A stretch of DNA of 44,062 bases from an uncultured Granulosicoccaceae bacterium (GCA_937922945.1 CAKZUP010000001.1:1-44062), one strand, 5' to 3'; positions 35,607 through 44,062 are shown, counted from the stretch's first letter. A program made the numbers and translations. The notes: a model not told the origin generated them from the letters alone.

Positions 35607-35640
35607 GCGGAACCGCTATCTGAAGCCATATCCGGAAGTC

Positions 35641-35705
35641 ATAGCAGGATCGAATAGCAAGATCGAATAGCAGGATCGAATAGCAGGATCGAATAGCTGG
35701 ATCGA
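35641..35705. repeat. Tandem repeat, five 13-bp units
   Basis: ATAGCAGGATCGA at 35641, 35667 and 35680, with single-base variants at 35654 and 35693. It lies in the 186-bp spacer before the glycosyltransferase. There are no spacers between units, so it is not CRISPR. Confidence 0.92.
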
Positions 35706-35792
35706 ATGGCCAGAACCATTATTTAAAACCACTCGTAACATTCAGGGTAAGCTCCGAAGTAAGATACCTACTCTCTTTGTCTGGCCGGTGGC

Positions 35793-36566
35793 ATGCCTGA
35801 ATTTGATTACGCGCTTATTATTCCAGCCTGGAACGAGGCAGGGCTCATTGTCTCGTGCATAGAATCTGCACAAACCTCTATGAACGCGTTGCCACAATCG
35901 GGGCAGCTCATTGTTGTTGATAACAACTCCACCGACAATACCGCACAATTAGCCGCTGCTGCCGGGGCGCAAGTCGTGTTTGAACCGGTTAACCAGATCG
36001 CGCGTGCGAGAAACGCTGGCGCCAACGCTGCCAGCGCGTATATGTTGGTATTCGTCGATGCTGATTCTTATGTCAATCCGGCTCTACTGTCTGCCGCCAT
36101 TGAATCCGTGCAATCCAACCGTGTTGTTGGCGGTGGCGCACTGATTACTGGCGACCGTGCTGCCGGTGCCATGGTCGCTATTTGTATCGGTGGCTGGAAC
36201 AGTGCGTCACGGCTATTCAAACTTGCTGCGGGGTGTTTTGTGTTCTGTCGCACCGATGCCTTCACCGAGATTGGCGGATTCTCACAAAAGCGATACGCGG
36301 GAGAAGAGCTGGTGTTGTCTCGTCGCTTGCGTCGCTGGGGAAAGCAGCATGATATGAAATTTCATATTATCACCGAACATAGAATAAAAACCTCATTGCG
36401 CAAGCTTGACTGGTACACGCCGGGTAAGATGATAAAGCAATATCTGGTGGCGTTACTACCTGGGGCTTTGAGTTCCAAGCGCTTGATGAGCACTTGGTAC
36501 GATAGCTCGGTAGATCGCACCAGCGGCAAAAATAATTCTGCCACCGATGAACATAAACGAAAGTAG
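35793..36566 (+). CDS. Family 2 glycosyltransferase
   Basis: A 257-residue GT-A fold glycosyltransferase. ALIIPAWNEAG at residues 7-17 and IVVDNNSTDNT at 40-50 are the nucleotide-sugar binding strands, FVDADSY at 87-93 carries the Asp-x-Asp metal site (89-91), and YAGEELVLSRRLRRWG is the ED/QxxRW-like acceptor segment. No strong membrane segment beyond a short hydrophobic stretch is seen, so it acts at the cytosolic side. Sugar donor and acceptor are unknown. The ribosome binding site is weak. It is flanked on both sides by tandem-repeat arrays and no other glycan genes adjoin it. Confidence 0.88.
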   Translation: MPEFDYALIIPAWNEAGLIVSCIESAQTSMNALPQSGQLIVVDNNSTDNTAQLAAAAGAQVVFEPVNQIARARNAGANAASAYMLVFVDADSYVNPALLSAAIESVQSNRVVGGGALITGDRAAGAMVAICIGGWNSASRLFKLAAGCFVFCRTDAFTEIGGFSQKRYAGEELVLSRRLRRWGKQHDMKFHIITEHRIKTSLRKLDWYTPGKMIKQYLVALLPGALSSKRLMSTWYDSSVDRTSGKNNSATDEHKRK

Positions 36567-36611
36567 TTTAAGCTCATCCGATTTAGGGGTTCGCTCAAAC
36601 TATTGCACTGA

Positions 36612-36673
36612 ACTACAACGTTCACTACAACGTTCACTACAACGTTGAATTACTACGTTGAATTACTACGCTG
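36612..36673. repeat. Tandem repeat, 12/13-bp units
   Basis: ACTACAACGTTC at 36612 and 36624, ACTACAACGTTG at 36636, then AATTACTACGTTG (36648) and AATTACTACGCTG (36661): five head-to-tail units that shift from 12 to 13 bp. It occupies the spacer before the S9 peptidase and may include its promoter. Confidence 0.88.
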
Positions 36674-36706
36674 AACTACTGCATTGGCCAAAGAATAATT
36701 ATTGAT

Positions 36707-38833
36707 ATGAGCATCGTAACCGCATTTGGTACTTGGGCATCACCGATATCTGCCGAATTGGTCTCCACGGCAGGCGTCAAGCTTGGTGCTGTTACACATT
36801 GCGCTGGTGCTGCATTCTGGGCTGAAACACGACCTCAGGATGACGGACGATGCACTATCGTTAAAGCAACGGAAGGCGCTGAACCTGTTGATTTGATGGC
36901 TGCGCCATACAATGTGCGCACGCGTGTACATGAGTATGGCGGTGGCGCCTGGTGGGTTGATGAACAGTATTTGTATTTTGTGCATTGGAATGATCAATGT
37001 TTATATCGTGTTGCCCATAACCGTAATTCTGCAAACGTTGGCAGCAAGCCTGAAGCGATAACGTATCCGCCTGCGTCTGCACAAGCACTGCGCTACGCTG
37101 ACGGTTGCGTCACACCCGATGGTCAGTGGGTAATCTGTGTGCGGGAAAGCCATTCGACCGAATCCTTGCACCCGACAAACGACGTTGTTGCGATTCGTAA
37201 TAGCTCCGTGACTGAAGAGCGTGAAAATTCCCGCTCGGATACCAGCCAAAATGCCAACTCAAATACGGTAAGGGTATTGGCGCAGGGCGCCGATTTTTAT
37301 TCAACGCCGCGCATCAGTCCCGACGGGAAGTACCTTTGCTGGATTGAATGGATGCATCCTCAAATGCCTTGGGATGGAACCAGCCTGAAGGTTGGTTTAC
37401 TTGACGACGCTATGACATTGCAAAACGTGGTCAGCATTGCAGGCAATCACAACATAGCCATTATGGATGCGACCTGGGCGAGTGCGTCTGAAATAATTTA
37501 CACCAGCGATGAATCCGGATGGTGGAACCTGTACGCGCACGACATGAATCGTTGCAACAGCAATCTTGAAAAAAGCGCTCGTACTGAACGCAAACAGCTT
37601 ACGCACTTTACCGATCAAGAAGTCGGGACGCCAGCTTGGGTGTTTGGTACACAACGATTTGTGGTGTTGAAAAAACCAGCTCTAGCAAAACCAGGCCAAA
37701 CAGCTAATAATCAGGCATCCAACGAAGCGCACTCAGAAGTAAGCCTCGCAATGGTGGTAACAGCAAAGGCGAAAGATGCGTTGGTTGTGCGAGATCCAAG
37801 CGGTGCGCTCAAGCGCATTGATACCCCGTTTTCCACCATTCACAGTATTGCGGCAGACGATAACGGTGGCGTTGTGGTTCATGGTCAGCCGGAAACAGAT
37901 CAAGCCAGTATTGTGGGAATACACGTTAGTAGTACGCACCCTGAAACCACGGTAACGACATTACGCGCAGCAGAATCATTGGATTTCGATCGCGGATGGT
38001 TATCCACCGCGAAAGCCATAAGCTTTGCATCGCAGGACAGAGAAGCGCACGCCTTCTACTATGCGCCAACTGCTCCTGATCATAAAGGTATCGCGGGCGA
38101 GTTGCCGCCGCTGATCGTCATGGGTCACGGTGGTCCGACTAGCCACACCAACGATGGATTGAAGTTAGCCATTCAATATTGGACCAGCCGTGGCATTGCC
38201 GTTGTCGATGTCAACTATGGTGGTTCATCAGGATTTGGTCGCGAATATCGACGTTTGCTGAACGCGCAATGGGGTATTGTTGACGTGCAGGATTGTGTAG
38301 CCGCTGCTGATTATCTTGCACAACAGAAGCAGGTTGATGCAAAGCGTATGGTCATACGTGGTGGATCGGCAGGTGGCTTAACGGTGTTGCGCGCGTTGCA
38401 AACCAGCCGAAGTTTTGCAGCAGGAACGAGCCTGTATGGTGTTACCGATTTAGCTCTGCTGGCTGGCGATACACACAAGTTTGAAAGTCGGTATCTCGAT
38501 GGATTACTCGGTGGCGCTTATCCTGAGCACAAGGCTATCTACGAAGCGCGGTCGCCGATTAACCACACACAAGACCTTGATTGTCCTATTCTGGTTCTAC
38601 AAGGTGATGAAGATAAAGTTGTGCCTCCAAACCAGTCAGCTGCGATTGTCGAAGCGGCCGCTGCGAAAGGTTTACCGCACGCGTATATCTTATTTGCTGG
38701 TGAGCAGCATGGGTTTAGAAAATCAGAGAATGTCATACGAGCATTGCAAATCGAGCTCTGGTTCTATTCCAGAGTGCTTGGCTTTGAACCTGCAGACAGA
38801 ATCAGTGCACCGCCGGAAGCAGTCGGACTTTAA
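36707..38833 (+). CDS. S9-family prolyl oligopeptidase/acylaminoacyl peptidase
   Basis: A 708-residue serine peptidase. The N-terminal part (about 30-440) has repeats of a seven-bladed propeller type (SPDGKYLCWIEW, ATWASASEIIYTSDESGWWNLY). The C-terminal alpha/beta hydrolase carries the triad Ser554 (GGSAGG), Asp636 (QGDEDKVVPP) and His668 (GEQHGF). No signal peptide is visible, so it is probably cytosolic and cleaves short peptides or acyl-amino acids. Length and layout fit the S9C-type group. It converges on the GntR gene with a 22-bp gap. Confidence 0.93.
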   Translation: MSIVTAFGTWASPISAELVSTAGVKLGAVTHCAGAAFWAETRPQDDGRCTIVKATEGAEPVDLMAAPYNVRTRVHEYGGGAWWVDEQYLYFVHWNDQCLYRVAHNRNSANVGSKPEAITYPPASAQALRYADGCVTPDGQWVICVRESHSTESLHPTNDVVAIRNSSVTEERENSRSDTSQNANSNTVRVLAQGADFYSTPRISPDGKYLCWIEWMHPQMPWDGTSLKVGLLDDAMTLQNVVSIAGNHNIAIMDATWASASEIIYTSDESGWWNLYAHDMNRCNSNLEKSARTERKQLTHFTDQEVGTPAWVFGTQRFVVLKKPALAKPGQTANNQASNEAHSEVSLAMVVTAKAKDALVVRDPSGALKRIDTPFSTIHSIAADDNGGVVVHGQPETDQASIVGIHVSSTHPETTVTTLRAAESLDFDRGWLSTAKAISFASQDREAHAFYYAPTAPDHKGIAGELPPLIVMGHGGPTSHTNDGLKLAIQYWTSRGIAVVDVNYGGSSGFGREYRRLLNAQWGIVDVQDCVAAADYLAQQKQVDAKRMVIRGGSAGGLTVLRALQTSRSFAAGTSLYGVTDLALLAGDTHKFESRYLDGLLGGAYPEHKAIYEARSPINHTQDLDCPILVLQGDEDKVVPPNQSAAIVEAAAAKGLPHAYILFAGEQHGFRKSENVIRALQIELWFYSRVLGFEPADRISAPPEAVGL

Positions 38834-38855
38834 CAAGCTCAGGCACTGGAGCCGT

Positions 38856-39590
38856 TTAGCTTCGTGAAACAAACTGTACTAGTTGCGGGTTAAACCACGT
38901 GCGGGAATACTCAGCGAGCTGGCCTTTCTGATCGCGCGATAAGCGCTGCACGTATCCAAAAGGTCCGCTGCTTGTTGGTTCAAAGTTATCGGGTTTCCAA
39001 TCAGGACCTTCCGCCACACCGACTCTGTCTTCAGCACGCGTAATCCAAAACCCTAGTTGCTCTTTGTAGAACAGATAGAGTGAGTCAGAAATGGTCGATT
39101 CGCTGATGAAAGAAGCGTAGCTGGCATCAAGATAAATTTCTTCAATCGCCACGGCAATCTCACCAATAAACCGAATGCGGCGAAAGCGGTGGGCTTCGTC
39201 TGACTGACCGAATGCAGGCATGTCAGCGGTTTTTGTCACACGATCGACGGACAGTAATTTCGCTGTTGGATCTCCCTTGCCATTGATCAGCTCCAACCGG
39301 AACAGCGCGTACATGTTGTCCGCTTGAACCGAATGGTTAACGTAGTTGCCTGAGCCGTGCACGCGGTTAAGCATGCCTTTTTGTTCTAGATCCTGTAGTG
39401 CTTTGCGCAAGGTGCCGACAGATATCGAGAGCTGCGCGGCCATTTGTCTTTCCGGCGCCAATTTTTCTCCGTCAACCAGCACGCCAGATTGAATTTCACG
39501 CGCGAGCATGGCACTTATCTGCAAATGCAGTGGCATTTTGCGAGCTGCATTGGTTGGTGCGTCGTTGGGTTCTTTTTCAATCATCAGCAT
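38856..39590 (-). CDS. GntR-family regulator with UTRA ligand domain
   Basis: A 244-residue transcription factor. The N-terminal winged helix (about residues 20-85, LAREIQSGVLVDGEKLAPERQMAAQLSISVGTLRKALQDLEQKG) is the GntR DNA-binding domain; the rest matches a UTRA ligand-binding domain of the HutC subfamily. A second in-frame ATG three residues in is an alternative start. It is divergent from a sulfonate monooxygenase-like gene, and TGATACAC boxes lie in the shared promoter, so local repression relieved by a substrate-linked ligand is the simplest model. Confidence 0.92.
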   Translation of the reverse strand: MLMIEKEPNDAPTNAARKMPLHLQISAMLAREIQSGVLVDGEKLAPERQMAAQLSISVGTLRKALQDLEQKGMLNRVHGSGNYVNHSVQADNMYALFRLELINGKGDPTAKLLSVDRVTKTADMPAFGQSDEAHRFRRIRFIGEIAVAIEEIYLDASYASFISESTISDSLYLFYKEQLGFWITRAEDRVGVAEGPDWKPDNFEPTSSGPFGYVQRLSRDQKGQLAEYSRTWFNPQLVQFVSRS

Positions 39591-39611
39591 TAGGTGATAT
39601 ACTTACTTAAA

Positions 39612-39671
39612 TTGATACACTATTGAATCATTGATGGATGAGTGTATCATTGATTCTCTATTGATACACTA
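39612..39671. promoter_or_regulatory. Three TGATACAC boxes, candidate GntR operators
   Basis: TTGATACACTA occurs at 39612-39622 and again at 39661-39671 on the plus strand, and GTGTATCA, the reverse orientation, at 39642-39649. The boxes lie between the GntR start (39590) and the monooxygenase start (39695), so a regulator bound here could cover both promoters. Confidence 0.6.
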
Positions 39672-39694
39672 CCGCCCATTTACGGAGTCGATAC

Positions 39695-40852
39695 ATGACC
39701 GTTGTTGCAATTCGATCAGCAGGCCTGAAAGCTGCCGAAATCTCCTGGTTCGCCCCACTTTGCTCAGATGATTACCAGTATCTGGGTGTGCCCGAAGGAA
39801 AACTGCGAAGCAGCTGGGACAACACGTCAACTATCTTACGTAAGGCGGACGAGCTTGGTTTTAGAAACATTCTCTGTCCTTCTTCATATCAAGTGGGGCA
39901 GGACACGCTAAGCTTTGTCGCGGGCAATGCGCCACTAACCAAACAAATCAATATGCTGGCAGCTGTCCGCTGTGGCGAAATGCAGCCCATCATGTTGGCT
40001 CGAACGCTCGCAACGCTCGATCACATGCTGCAAGGCAGGCTGACCGTGAACATCATTTCGTCAGATTTTCCGGGTCAGAAAGAGGACAGTGACTACCGTT
40101 ATCAACGTTCGCGTGAAGTGGTGGAAATTCTGAAGCAGGCGTGGACGCAGGAAGAAATAAATTTTCAAGGCGAGATTTACAACTTTCAAGGGCTAACCAC
40201 CGACCCGGTAAAGCCGTATCAACAAAATGGCGGGCCTTTACTTTACTTCGGTGGCTATTCACCTTCGGCATTGGAACTGTGTGGTGAGCATTGCGATGTG
40301 TATCTTATGTGGCCCGAGAAAAAGGAACAGCTTGCTGAGCGAATGAAAGCCGTCAGCGCCTGTGCTGAGAAGTATGGACGCGTTCTTGATTACGGTCTGC
40401 GCGTGCACATGATTGTGCGTGAAACCGAAGAGGAAGCACGAGAGCACGCACGCCAGCTGGTATCACAACTCGATGACGAACAAGGCCAGGCAATTCGCGA
40501 TAGAGCGCTGGATTCAACATCGTTAGGCGTTGCACACCAAAGTAAAAACCGTGACATTGCTGATGATGAAGGCTATGTAGAGCCGCACTTGTGGACGGGC
40601 GTGGGTCGTGCACGTTCCGGTTGTGGCGCTGCTTTGGTGGGTACACCAGAACAAATCATTGCAGAAATTGAAGAGTATAAGAGCATGGGAATTCGCTCTT
40701 TTATTTTCTCCGGCTATCCTCATCTGGAAGAATGTAACTATTTCGGGAAACTGGTGTTGCCGCATTTGAAAACTTGCTCACTACCGCAGGAATACAATCG
40801 TGTGCCATCCACAACTCCTGCAACGCCATTGGGTATCGGGGAACGTCGTTAA
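39695..40852 (+). CDS. FMNH2-dependent sulfonate monooxygenase (SsuD-like, LLM class)
   Basis: A 385-residue luciferase-like flavin monooxygenase closely following the E. coli SsuD layout. [55 protein letters not shown] and SGYPHLEE align with SsuD; the residues matching SsuD catalytic His228, Arg297 and Tyr331 are His238, Arg307 and Tyr341, all conserved, while the SsuD Cys54 position is not a Cys. SsuD-type enzymes use FMNH2 and O2 to release sulfite from an alkanesulfonate, leaving an aldehyde. No flavin reductase gene lies here. The aldo-keto reductase start overlaps its stop (TAATG), so the two are translationally coupled. Confidence 0.9.
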   Translation: MTVVAIRSAGLKAAEISWFAPLCSDDYQYLGVPEGKLRSSWDNTSTILRKADELGFRNILCPSSYQVGQDTLSFVAGNAPLTKQINMLAAVRCGEMQPIMLARTLATLDHMLQGRLTVNIISSDFPGQKEDSDYRYQRSREVVEILKQAWTQEEINFQGEIYNFQGLTTDPVKPYQQNGGPLLYFGGYSPSALELCGEHCDVYLMWPEKKEQLAERMKAVSACAEKYGRVLDYGLRVHMIVRETEEEAREHARQLVSQLDDEQGQAIRDRALDSTSLGVAHQSKNRDIADDEGYVEPHLWTGVGRARSGCGAALVGTPEQIIAEIEEYKSMGIRSFIFSGYPHLEECNYFGKLVLPHLKTCSLPQEYNRVPSTTPATPLGIGERR

Positions 40853-41754
40853 TGAAACGCTTTAAGCTAGGCAATAATCTGCAATTAAGTCAGATCATCT
40901 ATGGAATGTGGCGGCTCGGTGACGACAGCAACACCACACCGGCACACGTGCAAGCGAAAATCGAAGCGTGTCTGGAGCAGGGCATTACCAGTTTTGATCA
41001 GGCGGATATTTATGGCGACTATGCGTCCGAAAAGCTATTAGGTGAAGCATTACGCGCCGCACCGCAGTTGCGCGAGCGCATGGAGATCATAACCAAGTGC
41101 GACATCATGCTGTTGTCTGAGCACTATCCGCAGCGTAAAGTGAAGCACTACGATACCAGTGCCGAACATATAAAAGCATCGGTTGAAAACTCGTTGACCA
41201 ATATGGCAGTGGACTCAATCGATTTGCTGCTATTGCATCGACCGGACCCGCTCATGAACCATTTGGAAACCGGTGCGGCTTTAGATGAATTAGTGAGTTC
41301 AGGCAAAGTGCGTGGCGTGGGTGTGTCAAACTTCAAACCTTACGACTGGGCCTTGCTCAGTTCAGCGATGAACACGCCATTACTGACTAACCAGATAGAG
41401 CTGAGTTTGTTGCATAGCGAGCCATTAGTTGACGGCACTGTGGCTGATTTGCAACGACAGGGTCTGCATCCGATGGCATGGTCGCCGTTAGCAGGCGGTG
41501 CGTTGTTCAGCGGTGACGATACAGCGACCGCCACACTTCGCAACGCGTTAACCCAGATTGCAGGCGAACAGAGCGTTGATATCACGGCTGTGGCGGTAGC
41601 CTGGTTGTTGAAGCATCCGGCTGGCATCTTGCCGGTGATGGGCACGAATAACCTGGAGCGCATACGCGCCTTGGCATCGGCAACACGTGTTGAGCTTAGT
41701 AGAGAACAATGGTTTATATTGTACGAAGCAGCACGCGGCTGTGAGGTCGCGTAA
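40852..41754 (+). CDS. Aldo-keto reductase coupled to the monooxygenase
   Basis: A 300-residue NADPH-type aldo-keto reductase of the YdhF-like group. The catalytic tetrad reads Asp49 (FDQADIYG), Tyr54, Lys82 (ITKCD) and His129 (LLLHRPD), all present, and GTNNLERI near 264-271 sits where the cofactor phosphate binds. The ATG at 40852 overlaps the upstream stop by one base, so a longer reading from 40774 is unlikely. Its position suggests it reduces the aldehyde released by the monooxygenase. The same enzyme pair, LLM monooxygenase plus AKR, is used in the described oxidative sulfoquinovose (sulfo-SMO) pathway. Confidence 0.9.
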   Translation: MKRFKLGNNLQLSQIIYGMWRLGDDSNTTPAHVQAKIEACLEQGITSFDQADIYGDYASEKLLGEALRAAPQLRERMEIITKCDIMLLSEHYPQRKVKHYDTSAEHIKASVENSLTNMAVDSIDLLLLHRPDPLMNHLETGAALDELVSSGKVRGVGVSNFKPYDWALLSSAMNTPLLTNQIELSLLHSEPLVDGTVADLQRQGLHPMAWSPLAGGALFSGDDTATATLRNALTQIAGEQSVDITAVAVAWLLKHPAGILPVMGTNNLERIRALASATRVELSREQWFILYEAARGCEVA

Positions 41755-41878
41755 GCTTACATAACGAACTAAAAACATTGCCGAAGTCGTCCTATACTCA
41801 ACAGATAGGGCACGATGATCTTAAGCGATCATGTCGCTAACGGATTAGATGTGCGGCGGACTGACTCCGCTTTTCAAC

Positions 41879-41919
41879 CATTGACATCGGCATTGATTTC
41901 ATCGGCGTCGATGTCAATG
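41879..41919. promoter_or_regulatory. Inverted repeat upstream of fimV
   Basis: CATTGACATCG (41879-41889) and CGATGTCAATG (41909-41919) are perfect 11-bp inverted repeats around a 19-base loop, and GATGTCAA recurs at 41925-41932. It lies 54 bases before the likely fimV start. It could be an operator or a leader hairpin; no T-run follows. Confidence 0.5.
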
Positions 41920-41972
41920 GGCTTGATGTCAACAATGGTGTTGTTGAAATATCGGCTAATCGGTGCAGTAGG

Positions 41973-44062
41973 GTGCAATTCCAAATTGATTCCAGCTTGC
42001 GACTGACCGCGCTCGGCTTTATCCGATTGCGCGGCATTCTACTCGCGTGCGTGTTGCTGCTGCAAGCGAGCATTGCATGGTCTGCGGGTCTGGGTGGTTT
42101 AACCTTACATTCCAGCCTCGGGCAATTACTGGATGCAGAAATCCGCATCACCGCGGTAGATGCCGACGACGCTGAAACCCTACAAGCCTACATGGCCTCA
42201 TCCGAGGTGTTTGAGCAAATGGGTATCCTGCAAGCCTCGGTGCTGCGTGATATTCGTTTTTCGATTGAAGCCAATTCGCAAAAAGAACTGGTCCTGAAGG
42301 TGACATCGGTTAAGCCGGTACGAGAGCCTTTTATAAACATGGTGGTCGAACTGTCGTGGGCTGCAGGTACTTATCTGCGCGAATACACGTTCCTGCTCGA
42401 TCCGGTCAACACACACCCTGGTGAAAAGCTTGCCAGTCAGCCGCAGGAAACGCTGACGATATCGCCAGCAGAGGCGACACCGAGCTTGGCGTCAAATTCC
42501 TCACAGAGTGAAGCAAGTGAATTTATCGTTGTGGTTAATCGCGGTGACAGCTTGCTCGACATCGCTCGCGGCGTAAAACCGACGGGTGTCACCAATGCGC
42601 AGGTTGCCATGGCGATTTATGAGCGTAACCCCAAGGCATTCAGCGGGTCGGTTCATCGACTAAAGCGCGGTGCTGAGCTGATTATTCCAACACCCGGTGA
42701 CATGCGGAGCCGATCGGCATCAGTTGCTCGTAGAGCACTCAATGGTGAGCCAGAACAAACGCGCGATGCTCGAAAGCTTCAAAGCACAGTACCAGAGGTC
42801 GCAACGACTGCTGATGTTATAACGACTGAAACCGATAACCTAGCCTCTGCAACGGTTGATACGTCAGAGTCGATAGTGAATCTGGAGTCGACGCAGGCAG
42901 TGCAAGGTAAGGATGCGCCATTGAGTGTGCCGGTGATATCCGCTGCGACTCCGGCCGCACCGCAAAACACGGATGTTCAAAGCGTGGTGCAAGCTGCAGA
43001 TAATCTGACACAGCTGCGGCCTGCTCAGACATCGGAATCGGTATCGGCACTGCGCACGCTCATTATGGATTTACGCTCTGCCATGCTTGGCTTGGGCAAG
43101 GAGCTGGAAATTAAAACGACCCAGCTGGATGAAATAAGCCAGCGCGTCGATCAACTACAACATGCACAGGCTGAATCCTTAACAAACACCCAGGCCGCTA
43201 ATGGCGCGGTGGTGACTCCAGCGTTAGGCCTTAAAAAATCCACAAGTGATATATCAAGTGCAGTACAAACGGGTGCGCCTGATCAAACGTTAAACTCAGA
43301 TCAACCTAAGCAAACCGAAGCCTCAACCAACAATATCTCCCAAGACGAATCGACAACCCAAAGCGTCGAGCCTGTCAGTATGCTCGAGCCCACCAAGTTG
43401 CCCGAGAAATATACAGTGACCTCTGTGCGAGTCGAGCGTGATAGCGCCACAGCGCCCCCTGTACAGAGTATGCCAACACGATCGGTATCACCTGACGACA
43501 CCCAGGATCAAAGCCGTCCCGTAACTGGCGATAGTGGTGGCATGTTTGCCTGGTTTCTTGATCCGAGGCGAAACAAGCAAGTAGGCGACAGGTTACGTGA
43601 TGCCGGCTTGCTGGCCTTGGCCATGTTGCTCGGTTACTTGTTGTTGCGTCGATTGTTCGGCGACTTGCAACAGGTTGAATTGGATATTGAACCAGTTGCA
43701 GTAAACCCGGACAGCATTGGCTTTGAATTGTCCGACCCGCCAACGCCAAACAGTGGTGGAGGTGATGTTGTTAATCCACTATCGGCCATCGAATACTTCC
43801 GTGAGCATCTGACTAGCGAGCAGCTTCGCGAGCAAACACTCAAAGACACCTTGACTGAGCAGCCGAATCGGCACGATATACGGCTTGAGTTACTCAAGCT
43901 CTATCATGAGCGCGGCGCGAGTGAACAATTTGCACAGTACGCGCGCGAGATGTATGCCATTGCCAAAGGCAAGAATAAGGAGTGGCATCAGATTATCGAA
44001 CTCGGGCTGGAGCTTGATCCCGATATGGCATTCTATGTTGCGCCAGACGATCATGGCTTTAC
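41973..44062 (+). CDS. fimV: FimV-like polar hub/peptidoglycan-binding protein, 3' end cut off
   Basis: The frame is open from 41865 to the window end. There is no ATG; the GTG at 41973 is the most upstream plausible start, with TTG at 41997 or 42027 as alternatives, none with a good ribosome binding site. A signal peptide (RLRGILLACVLLLQASIAWSA) leads to GLGGLTLHSSLGQLLDAEI, the FimV N-terminal signature. A LysM-like FimV domain (FIVVVNRGDSLLDIARG, near 184) follows, then a Gln/Ser/Thr-rich periplasmic stretch with a coiled coil, a transmembrane segment near 545-565 and the start of the cytosolic TPR-type region. FimV organises type IV pili and cell poles in gammaproteobacteria. Confidence 0.85.
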   Translation, partial: MQFQIDSSLRLTALGFIRLRGILLACVLLLQASIAWSAGLGGLTLHSSLGQLLDAEIRITAVDADDAETLQAYMASSEVFEQMGILQASVLRDIRFSIEANSQKELVLKVTSVKPVREPFINMVVELSWAAGTYLREYTFLLDPVNTHPGEKLASQPQETLTISPAEATPSLASNSSQSEASEFIVVVNRGDSLLDIARGVKPTGVTNAQVAMAIYERNPKAFSGSVHRLKRGAELIIPTPGDMRSRSASVARRALNGEPEQTRDARKLQSTVPEVATTADVITTETDNLASATVDTSESIVNLESTQAVQGKDAPLSVPVISAATPAAPQNTDVQSVVQAADNLTQLRPAQTSESVSALRTLIMDLRSAMLGLGKELEIKTTQLDEISQRVDQLQHAQAESLTNTQAANGAVVTPALGLKKSTSDISSAVQTGAPDQTLNSDQPKQTEASTNNISQDESTTQSVEPVSMLEPTKLPEKYTVTSVRVERDSATAPPVQSMPTRSVSPDDTQDQSRPVTGDSGGMFAWFLDPRRNKQVGDRLRDAGLLALAMLLGYLLLRRLFGDLQQVELDIEPVAVNPDSIGFELSDPPTPNSGGGDVVNPLSAIEYFREHLTSEQLREQTLKDTLTEQPNRHDIRLELLKLYHERGASEQFAQYAREMYAIAKGKNKEWHQIIELGLELDPDMAFYVAPDDHGF

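Noticed and set aside
35641-35705. CRISPR array
   Set aside because: Units are 13 bp and directly abutting with no spacers; no cas genes are present.

Overview
The window looks like chromosome from a free-living, probably marine or aquatic gammaproteobacterium of mid GC content. The reasons are the gammaproteobacterial order of the spc/alpha ribosomal operon (L30-L15-SecY-L36-S13-S11-S4-RpoA-L17), the divergent uvrA / YajR-type MFS / ssb block known from pseudomonads, and a FimV-type protein at the right end. Genus cannot be assigned by reading. There is no transposase, integrase, phage gene, tRNA, rRNA or CRISPR array.

Layout. 1-5480: 3' part of the spc operon plus the alpha operon, closed by a clear intrinsic terminator after rplQ. 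5581-25386: about 20 kb of accessory genes between two core blocks that lie close together in pseudomonads. It holds an ABC exporter and an EamA permease, an SDR, a large sulfotransferase-like/DegT aminotransferase fusion (minus strand), gpsA, an EctD-like 2-oxoglutarate dioxygenase with a SAF-domain dehydrogenase, lipoproteins, an HD hydrolase, an OmpA-like protein, a CxxC AhpD-like protein with a Tat-exported cyclase, a tandem glycine riboswitch ahead of a DadA-type amino-acid dehydrogenase, an SDR and second PhyH protein (minus strand), maiA and another lipoprotein. 25439-30314: uvrA (minus), the MFS transporter and ssb. 30656-34768: an exported propeller-like protein, then the methyl-cycle pair metK-ahcY. 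34929-38833: a repeat-containing lipoprotein, a family 2 glycosyltransferase between two small tandem-repeat arrays, and an S9 peptidase. 38856-41754: a divergent GntR regulator and an SsuD-like monooxygenase / aldo-keto reductase pair. 41973-end: 5' part of fimV.

Most interesting parts. (1) A compact GntR / SsuD-like FMNH2 sulfonate monooxygenase / aldo-keto reductase cassette with three TGATACAC boxes in the divergent promoter; its chemistry (desulfonation to an aldehyde, then reduction) matches the logic of oxidative sulfosugar breakdown. (2) An 893-residue fusion of a degenerate sulfotransferase-like domain to a complete DegT/perosamine-synthase-like aminotransferase, with 11-bp direct repeats abutting its start. 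(3) A tandem glycine riboswitch controlling a DadA-like dehydrogenase, suggesting oxidative glycine disposal. (4) Repeated small tandem arrays of 11-16 bp in many intergenic gaps. All functional statements come from reading motifs; no database search was run.
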